A stretch of DNA of 64,000 nt from G965230065 sp965230065. Its GTDB lineage: Bacteria > Bacteroidota > Bacteroidia > Cytophagales > Cyclobacteriaceae. The notes beneath the pieces were generated by a model, which searched no databases, was not told the origin of the DNA, and worked only from the letters and a program-made list of their open reading frames with translations. The stretch covers positions 3,410,001 through 3,474,000 of the forward strand of contig OZ245942.1 of NCBI GenBank assembly GCA_965230065.1, read 5' to 3'. Positions 8,331-16,788 of the stretch are shown here, piece by piece. Made by a program: the position numbers and the translations under genes. How positions within the stretch are numbered: the first letter of the stretch is position 1; every line of letters begins with the position of its first letter.

Positions 8331-8347
8331 TTGGCACGCCTTTTCTA
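8331..8347 (+). promoter_or_regulatory. Possible sigma-54-type promoter (-24/-12-like)
   Basis: TTGGCACGCCTTTTCTA has a near-perfect -24 element (TTGGCACG) and TTCTA at the -12 position with GG-N10 spacing. It lies 59 bases (from GG) before ATG 8392. An NtrC-type activator gene starts at 9399, one gene downstream. Confidence 0.4.
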
Positions 8348-8391
8348 CTATAACAGTCAAAATAGTCTGAAAAATAAAAATCAAAACACTT

Positions 8392-9276
8392 ATGAAAAGG
8401 AACATATTAATATTAATTGCAGGTGCTGGTGTTGCCCTATCTTCTTGTAACACCAAAGAATTGGAACAAAAAATCGCTACCCTCGAGCAAGAGAAGCAGG
8501 AAATAAAAAGTGAAGTGGAAAATAGGGACGAAAGCCTGATGGAGTTCATGCAGTCGTTTGCCGAAATTGAGAAAAACCTGCGTGAAATCAGGGAAAGGGA
8601 AATGAACATTGAACTGAACCGCGAAAGCGATTTGTCTTCTGAAGATTTGAAAAATAAAATCAACGAAGACATTCAGGAAATTAACCGTTTATTGGCTGAA
8701 AACCGCCAAACTATTCAGAGCCTGGGTGCAAAACTGAAAAACTCCAGCAATGAGAATGTAAAACTCAACAACATGATGGAGCAATTGCAAACCGAGCTTA
8801 CCGCCCAGATTGAAGAAAGAGAAGGCCAAATTGCTACCCTGAATGACAATTTGAAGCAAATGGAAGTGAAGGTAGAAGAGCTTAATACAAACATTGCCAG
8901 CCTGGAAGAGACCAACGAGGAAAAGGAAGAAACCATTACCGAAAAGGTAAACGAACTGAACACCGCTTATTTTGTGGCTGGTTCTTTCAAAAAACTGGAA
9001 GAAGAAGAAATTGTGGATAAAGAAGGTGGATTCCTTGGCCTCGGCAAAACCAAAGTGCTGAATGAGGACTTTAATCAGGATAAATTCACAAAAATTGACA
9101 TCAGGGAAACTGCATTCTTACCCGTAGATGGAGAAGAAGTAAAGCTGGTAACCGCCCATCCTTCTGACTCATACACAATTGAAAAAGCAGAAGACAGTGA
9201 AAAAGTAAACCTGGTAATTTCAAATCCTGATAAATTCTGGGAATCGTCAAAATACCTGGTAATGATGGTAAAATAA
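8392..9276 (+). CDS. Coiled-coil lipoprotein of the Cbp1 (collagen-binding adhesin-like) family
   Basis: The 294-residue protein has a lipoprotein signal with lipobox ALSSC (Cys19), then a long heptad-rich coiled coil from about residue 23 to 185 (KELEQKIATLEQEKQEIKSE through EETNEEKEETITEKVNEL). The C-terminal globular part reads NTAYFVAGSFKKLEEEEIVD, GGFLGLGKTKVLNEDFNQDKF, TKIDIRETAFLP and ends in FWESSKYLVMMVK. This arrangement is that of the family named after the Bacteroides Cbp1 collagen-binding glycoprotein; binding to collagen is not implied here. It should be membrane-anchored and extend away from the surface. It may be driven by the TTGGCA element at 8331 and is ended by a clear terminator. 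Confidence 0.75.
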   Translation: MKRNILILIAGAGVALSSCNTKELEQKIATLEQEKQEIKSEVENRDESLMEFMQSFAEIEKNLREIREREMNIELNRESDLSSEDLKNKINEDIQEINRLLAENRQTIQSLGAKLKNSSNENVKLNNMMEQLQTELTAQIEEREGQIATLNDNLKQMEVKVEELNTNIASLEETNEEKEETITEKVNELNTAYFVAGSFKKLEEEEIVDKEGGFLGLGKTKVLNEDFNQDKFTKIDIRETAFLPVDGEEVKLVTAHPSDSYTIEKAEDSEKVNLVISNPDKFWESSKYLVMMVK

Positions 9277-9307
9277 GCAGGTTTTCATAGGAATATTAGA
9301 ATATTTG

Positions 9308-9340
9308 AAAGCAGGTCGCCATAAAACCTGCTTTCTTTTT
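9308..9340 (+). terminator. Rho-independent terminator
   Basis: AAAGCAGGT (9308-9316) and ACCTGCTTT (9326-9334) form a perfect nine-base stem followed by CTTTTT. It separates the lipoprotein gene from the regulator at 9399. Confidence 0.85.
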
Positions 9341-9398
9341 ATACACCGGCGCCAATAAATCGTATATCTATTCTACTGGATCAATATCATAACAACAT

Positions 9399-10766
9399 AT
9401 GCCTAAAATATTAATCGTAGACGACGACCCGGCTTTTTGCTCATTATTACGTACTTTTTTACAAAAAAACAGTTTTGAAACCAAAGAAGTATACTCGGGT
9501 AAAGAGTGCATCAAAGCTATTTATGAAGATAAATACGACATTGTACTTACCGACTTCCGCCTGCCCGACCTGGATGGTATAGAGTTGCTGAAAAATATCA
9601 AAAAGAAATTTTTCCATATGCCGGTTATCATCATGACCAGCTATGCCAACATACGCACGGCCGTAAAAGCCATGCAACTGGGCGCGTTTGAGTATGTAAC
9701 CAAACCCATCAACCCTGATGAGATTTTGATTTCTATCAATGACGCGCTGGAAGAAAGGCAAAATGGAAAAACCACGACCGACACTGAAAAGCCCCAGCCC
9801 AAAGAAACATCTTTCACTTTTGTACAGGGAAAAAGCCTTGGGGCAGTATCTGTGCAAAAGCACATAGAATTGGTGGCACCTACCAACATCGCGGTGATTA
9901 TTCAGGGAGAAAGTGGTACTGGAAAAGAGTATGTTTCCCGCATGATCCACCAGAAAAGTTTGCGAAAAGATAAACCTTTCGTAGCCCTGGACTGTGGTGC
10001 TTTGTCCGACGAGTTGGCCGGTAGCGAACTGTTTGGACATGTAAAAGGCGCATTTACGGGCGCTTTGCATGACAAAATCGGCGTGTTTGAAGCGGCTGAT
10101 GGGGGCACTTTGTTTTTGGACGAAATCGGGAATCTTTCTTACGAAATCCAGGTAAAGCTACTGCGGGCCATTCAGGAAAGCATGATACGCAAAGTAGGAA
10201 GCACCCAGGACATTCCTGTGGACGTTCGCCTTATTGTAGCTACCAACGAGCACCTGGACGTGGCGGCCCGTAATGGTCATTTCAGGGAAGACCTGTACCA
10301 CCGCCTCAACGAATTCCAGATCAGGGTACCGGCCCTCAGGGAAAGACGGGAAGATATTCCGCTTTTTGCTGAATATTTTCTGGAACAATCTAATAAAGAG
10401 TTACGAAAAAATGTAACCGGCTATGCCCATGAAGTGATGGAAAGATTGATGGATTACTACTGGCCGGGCAATATCAGGGAGCTGAAAAATGTAATCAGAA
10501 GGGCAGTACTGCTGGCTACTTCCGAACACATTACCCAAGACACACTTCCGGCTGAAATCGTTGCCCCGGTTACCCAAAGCATTTTTGAAGACCGCCCCAA
10601 AGTAGCCAACCCCGACCTGAAAGCCGCCCAGGAACGCACCGAAAGGGCTTTGATAGAGGAAACCCTGAAAAAAGTACGGTACAACAAATCTAAAGCCGCT
10701 AAAATGCTGAACATCGACCGGAAGACTCTGTACAATAAGCTGCGGTTGTATGATATTGAGATTTGA
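9399..10766 (+). CDS. NtrC-family sigma-54-dependent response regulator
   Basis: Three domains are visible in 455 residues. The receiver (1-120) has the acidic triplet D8-D9-D10, phosphoacceptor D52 in TDFRLPD and K102 in TKPIN. The AAA+ domain (about 140-380) has Walker A GESGTGKE at 170-177, the sigma-54 contact loop GAFTGA at 217-222, and LFLDEIGNL as Walker B. A Fis-type helix-turn-helix ends the protein (NKSKAAKMLNIDRKTLYNKL). It should activate sigma-54 promoters after phosphorylation. No kinase gene is adjacent, so its partner is elsewhere. The TTGGCA-type sites upstream of 2775, 7788 and 8392 are possible targets by proximity only. Confidence 0.93.
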   Translation: MPKILIVDDDPAFCSLLRTFLQKNSFETKEVYSGKECIKAIYEDKYDIVLTDFRLPDLDGIELLKNIKKKFFHMPVIIMTSYANIRTAVKAMQLGAFEYVTKPINPDEILISINDALEERQNGKTTTDTEKPQPKETSFTFVQGKSLGAVSVQKHIELVAPTNIAVIIQGESGTGKEYVSRMIHQKSLRKDKPFVALDCGALSDELAGSELFGHVKGAFTGALHDKIGVFEAADGGTLFLDEIGNLSYEIQVKLLRAIQESMIRKVGSTQDIPVDVRLIVATNEHLDVAARNGHFREDLYHRLNEFQIRVPALRERREDIPLFAEYFLEQSNKELRKNVTGYAHEVMERLMDYYWPGNIRELKNVIRRAVLLATSEHITQDTLPAEIVAPVTQSIFEDRPKVANPDLKAAQERTERALIEETLKKVRYNKSKAAKMLNIDRKTLYNKLRLYDIEI

Positions 10767-10832
10767 GTAGGCAGTGGGCAGCGGCAGTAAGCAGTCTTTT
10801 AATACTGCCTACTGCCACTGAAAACCTGCCTA
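10767..10832. repeat. GGCAGT-type intergenic hairpin (copy 1)
   Basis: GTAGGCAGTGGGCAGCGGCA (from 10767) is mirrored by ACTGCCTACTGCC (10804-10816) and CTGCCTAC (10825-10832). It lies exactly between convergent stop codons, so it may serve as a bidirectional terminator. Similar hairpins occur at 11898, 14346 and 15369. Confidence 0.55.
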
Positions 10833-11879
10833 CTTTTTAAGGCTATCCCTTCTCTCCTTCAATTCCCTCCATGTTGTCATTTTAATATCGTTTTTCTCAA
10901 TATAGTCTTTCAGCCGGGGATCCATCATGGCCAGCATGTCGCCAATGCGGGAGAGGCCGGAGCCTGAAATGTGCGGAAAAACTTCGGTAATGTCCGTACA
11001 GTGAACAATAAACATGGCAACACCAGGCTGCATGTTTTCAAAGGCTTCAATGAATTTTTCCACTTTCAAATCCCGCATATTTTCGGCTGTTTTTGCTACA
11101 CCATCCGGTAATTTCCAGTCGCCACTTACCAGGTGCAGGTCATCCAGAACGGGTAGTCCGGCATTCCATACCATTTTTCCTACTTTCTTTGCCTCGGAGA
11201 CAGCATCGGGTAGGGGCACGTCCATGCCTTCTTTATATTTTCCGGCTGCTTTCAGTTCACGAATACTTTCTTCCCGATAGCCTAGTTTCAGTAAAGTATT
11301 GTGCCCTCCGGGCAGCATTACCGGAATATCGTAGGCAATACCCACTTTGATATACCGTTCAATAAAAGCAGGCGTGGCAAAGAGGGTTCCCATGTGTGAG
11401 TCCAGGTGCGTGGGGCGGTAGCCCATGCGCAAGGCGCGTTCTACCTGCATCCTGATTTCTTTTTCCACTTCATCGGCAGAGGCGTTTTGTACTACCTGTG
11501 GTACGCTGCGCCAAAAAGCACCTTCTTCATCAATGAGGCCGGGCACTACTTCCTGTCCAGACAGAGGTTCCCAGCGGTAGTCTTTCCATTCGGAAGTAAG
11601 CGTTAAATGTAATCCGGCATCTATCTCCGGGTTTTCCTGTACATAGCGCACAAAGCTGGCTGCCCAGGGGCATGGCATCATGATACTCACCGAATTGGCA
11701 ATGCCCTCTTCAATCGCTTTGATCGTGCCCTGGTTAGAGTCGTAGGACATCCCCGCATCATCTATGTGCATGATGATGACTTTGTCGTCTTTTTCCCAGC
11801 CTAGCTTTTCTGCATAGGTTTGCGCCTGGAGGTTTGCGGAAAGTAGAAGTAGTGATAAAAGTGCATTTATTTTCATCAT
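10830..11879 (-). CDS. Secreted ChbG/YdjC-like carbohydrate deacetylase
   Basis: The product (349 residues from ATG 11879) has a signal peptide MMKINALL through NLQAQ and a YdjC/ChbG polysaccharide deacetylase domain (PF04794). The metal-binding pattern is present: IMHIDDAGMS (D-D), then GLHLTL, then THLDSHMGT (H and H), and a late FIVHCTDI. The known member ChbG removes the acetyl group from chitobiose phosphate or chitobiose-type sugars; exported homologues are frequent in Bacteroidota glycan loci. The start at 11879 or 11876 fits the signal; the frame reaches 11912. It is the last gene of the minus-strand sugar locus, separated from the kinase fusion by a hairpin. Confidence 0.82.
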   Translation of the reverse strand: MMKINALLSLLLLSANLQAQTYAEKLGWEKDDKVIIMHIDDAGMSYDSNQGTIKAIEEGIANSVSIMMPCPWAASFVRYVQENPEIDAGLHLTLTSEWKDYRWEPLSGQEVVPGLIDEEGAFWRSVPQVVQNASADEVEKEIRMQVERALRMGYRPTHLDSHMGTLFATPAFIERYIKVGIAYDIPVMLPGGHNTLLKLGYREESIRELKAAGKYKEGMDVPLPDAVSEAKKVGKMVWNAGLPVLDDLHLVSGDWKLPDGVAKTAENMRDLKVEKFIEAFENMQPGVAMFIVHCTDITEVFPHISGSGLSRIGDMLAMMDPRLKDYIEKNDIKMTTWRELKERRDSLKK

Positions 11880-11897
11880 AATAGCATTTTTTAACAA

Positions 11898-11954
11898 GGT
11901 GGCAGTAGGCAACAGCAGTACAAATGACTGCCTGCTGCCACTTCTACTGCCTAC
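11898..11954. repeat. GGCAGT-type intergenic hairpin (copy 2)
   Basis: GGTGGCAGTAGGCAACAGCA is mirrored by ACTGCCTGCTGCCACTTCTA and CTGCCTAC up to 11954. It fills the space between the kinase fusion stop and the deacetylase start. Confidence 0.5.
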
Positions 11955-13846
11955 TTTTTACCAAATATCAAATTAATCAATCGTTCTGCCTGTGCAAAAT
12001 CGGGGATGACGAGATGGGCACCGGCCCGGATGAGGCGGGTGCGCTTTGACGAATTTAATCCGTATCGCCGCACTTCATCAGAGGCAATACCGATGCAGAG
12101 GGCACCGGCCCGGCGGCCTTCCTGTATTTCTACCGGCCCGTCCCCAATCACCAATAAGTTTTCGCCTTTGCACTGGCTTTCTGTCAGAATCCGCTGGATT
12201 ACCTGTCGCTTGGCATCCCCAATTTCATTGCCTTTTGAGCCAAAAATACCTCCGCTGATCAGCGAACCATAGCCTAATGCATGGGCTTCAATTTTCACAT
12301 TTTCTTCGTCGGTACCACTGGCCAGGTACTGGTGTTTACCCTGGTTGTGCAGGGTTTCCAGAAAGCCAACAGCACCCAGCATGGTAAAGTCTGCCAAAGA
12401 CCTTTCCCCTTTTTTGAAGCGGGCCAGGCGGTCATCTACGCTTTCCATCAGGCGGTCAAGGTAAAGGGCTTTGTATTCGGCTGCCGTTTTAATTTCATTT
12501 TCCGGCACCAGGCCTTCTTCCTTAATCATATCTACCAGCCCGTGCATCTGCACAATGGTTTGTATGCCTGTGGTTTCATCAATAAACCGCTCAGCTTTGG
12601 CAGCAATGCGCTCGTATTCCTTCTGCGAAATTTGAGGTAGCTGATTCCCACAAATGCATTCCATCATCACCGGATGCATCACGGCTTCCCAACCTTCACG
12701 CAGGGTTGAAATGGTGCCATCATGGTCCAGAATGATATGATCGATGGAAAATTGCTGAAAATCAACAGCTTCTACCAGTTCTATATCTGAGTTATCCACA
12801 TACTCTGCCTTTCTGAGGGCATTGGCCAGGTGGTTATTATGAATGTAATTGCAGTTTTTTTGTATCTCTGTGATTTCCTTGGGGGTGGCTTTTCCGGTTT
12901 GGTAGAGTTTTTTTACCGTTACGGCCGCTGCCAAATTCGCTATTTCAAGGGCACTTGCCACTGAAGCATGAGCCCCCATGCAGGCAGAAAAAGTACTCAC
13001 TGCTGTATCGCCAGCCCCTACAGTATCTACTTCTCCGGTTACCCATATGCCTTTTACCTGCTCAACTTCACCATTTTTCACATAAATCATCCCGTTTTCT
13101 CCCCGGGTCATGAGAACGGCACTTTGCGTATTTTCAGCCACAGCCCTGGCTTGCACAATACATTCCTCGGTATCTTGTTTATCGATGGCAGGCTGTTGAA
13201 GAATATGGGCCGCTTCATCCGTATTCACCTTTAGGGTGATGCCTTGCAGTTGTTCTCCTCCAGAGCGCATATCTGCAAAAAACTGACATTGAGGGTTTGC
13301 TTTTGCCAGTTGATTCAGCCATGAAATTTCATCTTCACCAATAAGGGGGGCGGGAAGCTGGCGGTTGATGATAACCACATCCAATGCAGATATCACTTCA
13401 GCCAAAGACTCTATGACAGCCTTTCTACTTTCAGCCAATATTTGATTTGAGGTGCCAAAATCAATGCGGGAATCTTCTTCTTTGCCCATCATGGGTTTTA
13501 TGTAGGTGCAGGTATCCAGGGCAGGCACTTGCTTTACAAAATTGGTATGTACTCCAATTTGTTGCAAAAGATGCAACATTTCCCGGCCAAACAGGTCATC
13601 GCCTATCATACTGAAAGCATACACCGTGCCCACGCCCAGTGTTTTTAGGTTATGTACGATATTGCCTGCCCCTCCCAAAGCAGTACGCATTGTGCTGCCC
13701 CGGTGCACCGGCTTACCAGTCTCAATGGATATTTCCCCGGTAGTTTTGTTGAGATCGTAGTAGGTATCAACTGCAAAATCACCAATTACACCTACTTTAA
13801 GTTGGGCTATAGAAGAAAAAATAGTGTTAAAATCTGTTTGGCTCAT
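11951..13846 (-). CDS. Fusion of PfkB-family sugar kinase (HldA-like) and HAD phosphatase
   Basis: Residues 1-330 form a PfkB/ribokinase domain resembling the heptose-7-phosphate kinase half of RfaE/HldE: KVGVIGDFAVDTYYD at the start, ALGGAGNIVHNLKTLG (57-72), and the anion-hole and catalytic-base motif VGAGDTA (276-282). Residues 365-631 form a HAD phosphatase with DHDGT (374-378; the first Asp is the nucleophile), a helical cap and LLVIGDGPVEIQEGRRAGA near the end. The gene overlaps the upstream nucleotidyltransferase gene by four bases, implying translational coupling. Kinase, phosphatase and nucleotidyltransferase are the three steps that make ADP-heptose from heptose 7-phosphate in HldA-GmhB-HldC pathways. 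The HAD half is of the large helical-cap type, unlike GmhB, so the sugar may differ. Fusion seen directly; pathway inferred. Confidence 0.85.
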   Translation of the reverse strand: MSQTDFNTIFSSIAQLKVGVIGDFAVDTYYDLNKTTGEISIETGKPVHRGSTMRTALGGAGNIVHNLKTLGVGTVYAFSMIGDDLFGREMLHLLQQIGVHTNFVKQVPALDTCTYIKPMMGKEEDSRIDFGTSNQILAESRKAVIESLAEVISALDVVIINRQLPAPLIGEDEISWLNQLAKANPQCQFFADMRSGGEQLQGITLKVNTDEAAHILQQPAIDKQDTEECIVQARAVAENTQSAVLMTRGENGMIYVKNGEVEQVKGIWVTGEVDTVGAGDTAVSTFSACMGAHASVASALEIANLAAAVTVKKLYQTGKATPKEITEIQKNCNYIHNNHLANALRKAEYVDNSDIELVEAVDFQQFSIDHIILDHDGTISTLREGWEAVMHPVMMECICGNQLPQISQKEYERIAAKAERFIDETTGIQTIVQMHGLVDMIKEEGLVPENEIKTAAEYKALYLDRLMESVDDRLARFKKGERSLADFTMLGAVGFLETLHNQGKHQYLASGTDEENVKIEAHALGYGSLISGGIFGSKGNEIGDAKRQVIQRILTESQCKGENLLVIGDGPVEIQEGRRAGALCIGIASDEVRRYGLNSSKRTRLIRAGAHLVIPDFAQAERLINLIFGKK

Positions 13847-14307
13847 GTTGTTTTCATTTTTTCAATAGTTTTCGTAGTAGAATATCCGTTGACAAAGTCA
13901 ATCAACGTGACCTCGTCGGCAAACTCCCGGCCTACCACTTCTTCAATTTTATAATCACCCCCTTTTACAAGCACATTTGGTTTTACTTGCGACAACAGTT
14001 CGTGGGGGGTCTCTTCTCCAAATTTCACCACATAATCTACACACTCCAGGCTTTCCAAAATATAAGCGCGGTCGTCTTCATGGTTGATGGGTCGGCTTTC
14101 GCCTTTCAGCCGTTTCACTGAAGCATCGGTATTCAGGCCAATGATAAGTTTATCTCCCAGAGAGCGGGCTTTTCTCAGGTAAGTGGCATGGCCACGGTGC
14201 AAAATATCGAAGCACCCATTGGTAAAAACCAGTTTTTTCCCGGCCTTGCGGTCGGCTTCCAGTAAGGGTAATAGTTCGGGTAATGTGTATGTTTTTTGTT
14301 TTTCCAT
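13843..14307 (-). CDS. HldC/RfaE2-like nucleotidyltransferase
   Basis: The 154-residue protein matches the second half of RfaE: VFTNGCFDILHRGHATYLRK with the HxGH nucleotide motif at 37-40, then LIIGLNTDASVKRLKG, RPINHEDDRAYILESL and VLVKGGDY. This family transfers AMP (or CMP in cytidylyltransferase cousins) to a sugar 1-phosphate; ADP-heptose synthesis is the best known role. Its stop overlaps the start of the kinase-HAD fusion (ATGA), which argues that the two act in one pathway. The neighbours are an aldolase and a sialidase-like protein, so a heptose product is not certain. Confidence 0.88.
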   Translation of the reverse strand: MEKQKTYTLPELLPLLEADRKAGKKLVFTNGCFDILHRGHATYLRKARSLGDKLIIGLNTDASVKRLKGESRPINHEDDRAYILESLECVDYVVKFGEETPHELLSQVKPNVLVKGGDYKIEEVVGREFADEVTLIDFVNGYSTTKTIEKMKTT

Positions 14308-14345
14308 AAAGTTAGAAATTGAAGCTATTTTATTTAAGTTAAACT

Positions 14346-14383
14346 GTTACCAGTTGCCAGTTACTGGTTTAACAGGCAACCGG
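14346..14383. repeat. Short intergenic hairpin cluster (CCAGTTGCC words)
   Basis: CCAGT / ACTGG and GTTGCC / GGCAAC pair within 38 bases, between the aldolase and nucleotidyltransferase genes. It resembles the GGCAGT hairpins nearby in word content. Confidence 0.4.
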
Positions 14384-14387
14384 CACA

Positions 14388-15320
14388 TTATAAAACATTA
14401 AAGTTAAATCCATCTAAAAATTCTTTCACTTTACGCTTCGCCTCTTGTCCAAGCTGTTGCAACGGGGGCGCCATGTGTTCCTGGCAAATGTCCAGTGCAG
14501 ACAAAGCGAGTTTGATACCGTGAATCACGGAGCTGCCGGGTTGTCCGTTTAAGCCATATAGGCCTTCGCTCACTTCTCCTACTTTGTTTTGCAGCCCAAC
14601 TACTTGATCCACATCTTTTTGCACAGCAGCCTGGTAAAGTGCAGTGTATAATTTTGGAAAAACATTGGCACCCCCGTTTACGCCTCCGTGCCCGCCCATG
14701 AGCACAAATTCCCCCATCAATTCTTCCGGGCCAATCAGTTGTGTAAAGCTGGTTTCTAATAATGGATGCAGGCGGTGAAAGGCCAGCATATCGCAGGTAC
14801 TGTCTTTATAGCCAATCACATTGGGCAGTTGGGCTGCTTTCAGGATGGTTTCGTGAGAAAAAGCAGTTTTGGTGCAACCTGGAATGTTGTACATTAACAA
14901 GGGCAGGGGAAGGGCTGCCGAAAGCTGCTCTATATACTGATAAAGGTCAGTGTCATTCAAGGGGAAATAATAAGGGGGAGCAGCCACCACAGCAGCGGCC
15001 CCGGCTTCATGCGCTTTCTTTGCCAACCGGACTGATTCCGAAAAAATAGTATCGGTAATACAAACCAGTACTGGTACACGCGATGCCACAATACGGCATG
15101 TTTCATCAATGATTTGATGGCGAAGTGGATACGGCAAACTTGGCCCTTCACCCGTAGTGCCCAAAATGAATAATCCTTTTACCCCACCTTCCAGCATGTG
15201 GTTAATGAGTTTTTCCAAACCCGCTATATCTAAAGAATGGTCTACATTCAGGGGCGTAACCATAGGCGGCACGATGCCCCGTAAGGGTGATAAATTATCT
15301 GGTACTCTGTTATGTTTCAT
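14388..15320 (-). CDS. Dihydrodipicolinate synthase / N-acetylneuraminate lyase family aldolase
   Basis: The 310-residue protein is a class I aldolase of the DapA/NanA superfamily. GTTGEG (54-59), the catalytic Tyr144 in MYNIPG and the Schiff-base Lys172 in GYKDS are all present, and ALPLPLLMYNIP is typical. No signal peptide is seen, so it is cytoplasmic. DapA itself uses pyruvate plus aspartate semialdehyde, while NanA-like members cleave 2-keto-3-deoxy sugar acids. The position beside a sialidase-like gene and sugar-modifying genes favours a sugar-acid aldolase over lysine synthesis. Which sugar acid is not shown. Confidence 0.85.
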   Translation of the reverse strand: MKHNRVPDNLSPLRGIVPPMVTPLNVDHSLDIAGLEKLINHMLEGGVKGLFILGTTGEGPSLPYPLRHQIIDETCRIVASRVPVLVCITDTIFSESVRLAKKAHEAGAAAVVAAPPYYFPLNDTDLYQYIEQLSAALPLPLLMYNIPGCTKTAFSHETILKAAQLPNVIGYKDSTCDMLAFHRLHPLLETSFTQLIGPEELMGEFVLMGGHGGVNGGANVFPKLYTALYQAAVQKDVDQVVGLQNKVGEVSEGLYGLNGQPGSSVIHGIKLALSALDICQEHMAPPLQQLGQEAKRKVKEFLDGFNFNVL

Positions 15321-15368
15321 AAACTATTGTTTCTTCAAGTTTTTATTGGTGGATAAGCTGTATATAGT

Positions 15369-15437
15369 GGCAGTTGGCAGATGACAGCAGCAGTAGAAAG
15401 GAAAAAAGCCTGCTAACTGCCGCTGCTACCTATCCGC
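15369..15437. repeat. GGCAGT-type intergenic hairpin (copy 3)
   Basis: GGCAGTTGGCAGATGACAGC (from 15369) pairs with GCCTGCTAACTGCCGCTGCT (15408-15427). It lies between the membrane protein stop and the aldolase start. Confidence 0.5.
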
Positions 15438-16718
15438 TTAAAACCTCTCCTGAGCCCCCCCCATTTCACCATGACTATTGATAGCGATGATAGCAAGCAG
15501 GGCTAAAATAATTATAACTGCTCCGGTAAGCTTTCCCCAGGTTTCCGGTGTATCTGTTTTCATTTCATAAAAAATTCCTGCCTGTTTACTGTATTTTATG
15601 TGCCCCATCACCAAAACCAGGTTGACCCAATAAAGGTACTGATTGGGATGATAAACACCGAAAAAAGTACCCGTAATCAGGTTGCTTAAAATTATATATA
15701 ATGCAAAATAAGTCAATAAAAAAGTGGCAGTTGCGGCACCATCCAGGTTGAAAGGTATGCTTACTTTTTTGCGGTAAATGACGTAATTAACCATGAAATA
15801 CAGGGCACATAAAATCATACTGCCCCAGAAAAGCTGGGGAGCAAAAACCTCCGGTTGCGCAATCCCGGCACTTTCTGCCATGCGGATAATCCGTTCGGTA
15901 TCAAAAGGCTGGATTACGTTGGTAATGGGCAGAAAGAGTATAAGAAACAGGAAACCAAGCTGGTTTGCCCATTTATCTGGAGTAACCGACACAGGCCACT
16001 TTCGGGTAAATACGGCATAAGCCATGCCCACGCCCCCGAAAAAGCCTAGTGAGTATTCCATCACATTCCACCAATTAAAAGTGATATCGGTGGTGTTTCC
16101 TAAAACCTGTAAGAAATTGCCAAAAGCAAAACCAAAGCCTGCGCCCAAAGCTGAAAACAGTGCCACCCGAAGTGCTTTATGAAAACCATTCCGGTACAAA
16201 TACCAGCCCATTGCCAGGGCAATACCAAGGCCGGCCGCCCATAGTTCAGACCGGGGAGGTGTCATGAGCCATTCCAACTGATAAATTAAGATACCCCAGA
16301 GCAAATATCCTCCGGCTACCATTTGGGCAACCAATGAACCCCACTTTGGCTTTTTTTCTTCTGATGATTCCAGCGTAAGCCCAAAAGCACCGCCGCCGAT
16401 AAATCCGTACAAAGCCCCAATTACAAACAGCATGAGCAGGCCGTAATACACATTGCCAAAATCGGTGCCCCGGCCAAAACCAACCACGCGGCCGTAGCTC
16501 ATCATGCCGCCCACACCCCAGCCGATAGCGCCCATGGCTGTAATGGCAGGCATGCGCTTAAACCAGTCGGCACGGCGGGCAATGGCTAAAATGGTGAGTA
16601 CGCCAATAGCACCCGCCCAGGCAGCTCCGTGTTCGTGCCCAAACTGCCCCCGCACCGCCCAGGCCGTACCCAGCGCCATCCCTGCGACAATGATGTTGAA
16701 AATGATTTTTTTAGGCAT
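15438..16718 (-). CDS. Multispanning membrane protein of unknown function in the sialidase locus
   Basis: I do not recognise a named family with confidence. The 426-residue protein has about ten to twelve hydrophobic segments, for example NIIVAGMALGTAWAVRG near the start, ITAMGAIGWGVGGMMSYG, GLLMLFVIGALYGFIGGGAF, and LTGAVIIILALLAIIAI at the end. Gly-rich helices and the conserved-looking stretch GQFGHEHGAAWAGA are notable. It lies between the sialidase-like gene and the aldolase gene on the same strand, 117 bases before the aldolase, which suggests a transport or membrane role for the same substrate. This is inference from context. Confidence 0.7.
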   Translation of the reverse strand: MPKKIIFNIIVAGMALGTAWAVRGQFGHEHGAAWAGAIGVLTILAIARRADWFKRMPAITAMGAIGWGVGGMMSYGRVVGFGRGTDFGNVYYGLLMLFVIGALYGFIGGGAFGLTLESSEEKKPKWGSLVAQMVAGGYLLWGILIYQLEWLMTPPRSELWAAGLGIALAMGWYLYRNGFHKALRVALFSALGAGFGFAFGNFLQVLGNTTDITFNWWNVMEYSLGFFGGVGMAYAVFTRKWPVSVTPDKWANQLGFLFLILFLPITNVIQPFDTERIIRMAESAGIAQPEVFAPQLFWGSMILCALYFMVNYVIYRKKVSIPFNLDGAATATFLLTYFALYIILSNLITGTFFGVYHPNQYLYWVNLVLVMGHIKYSKQAGIFYEMKTDTPETWGKLTGAVIIILALLAIIAINSHGEMGGAQERF

Positions 16719-16788
16719 GAGTGTAAGTTTTTTGTTTGTTGTTTTTAGCTAGGTGTATATGTTAAAAATGTAGTATTCAATCATCCCT

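Noticed and set aside
9459..10070. 203-codon minus-strand frame opposite the NtrC-type regulator
   Set aside because: It is the shadow of a well-supported gene with full receiver and AAA+ motifs; no independent domain is visible.
14388..15320. Naming the aldolase dapA
   Set aside because: Family motifs do not separate lysine biosynthesis from sugar-acid aldolases, and the neighbourhood favours the latter.
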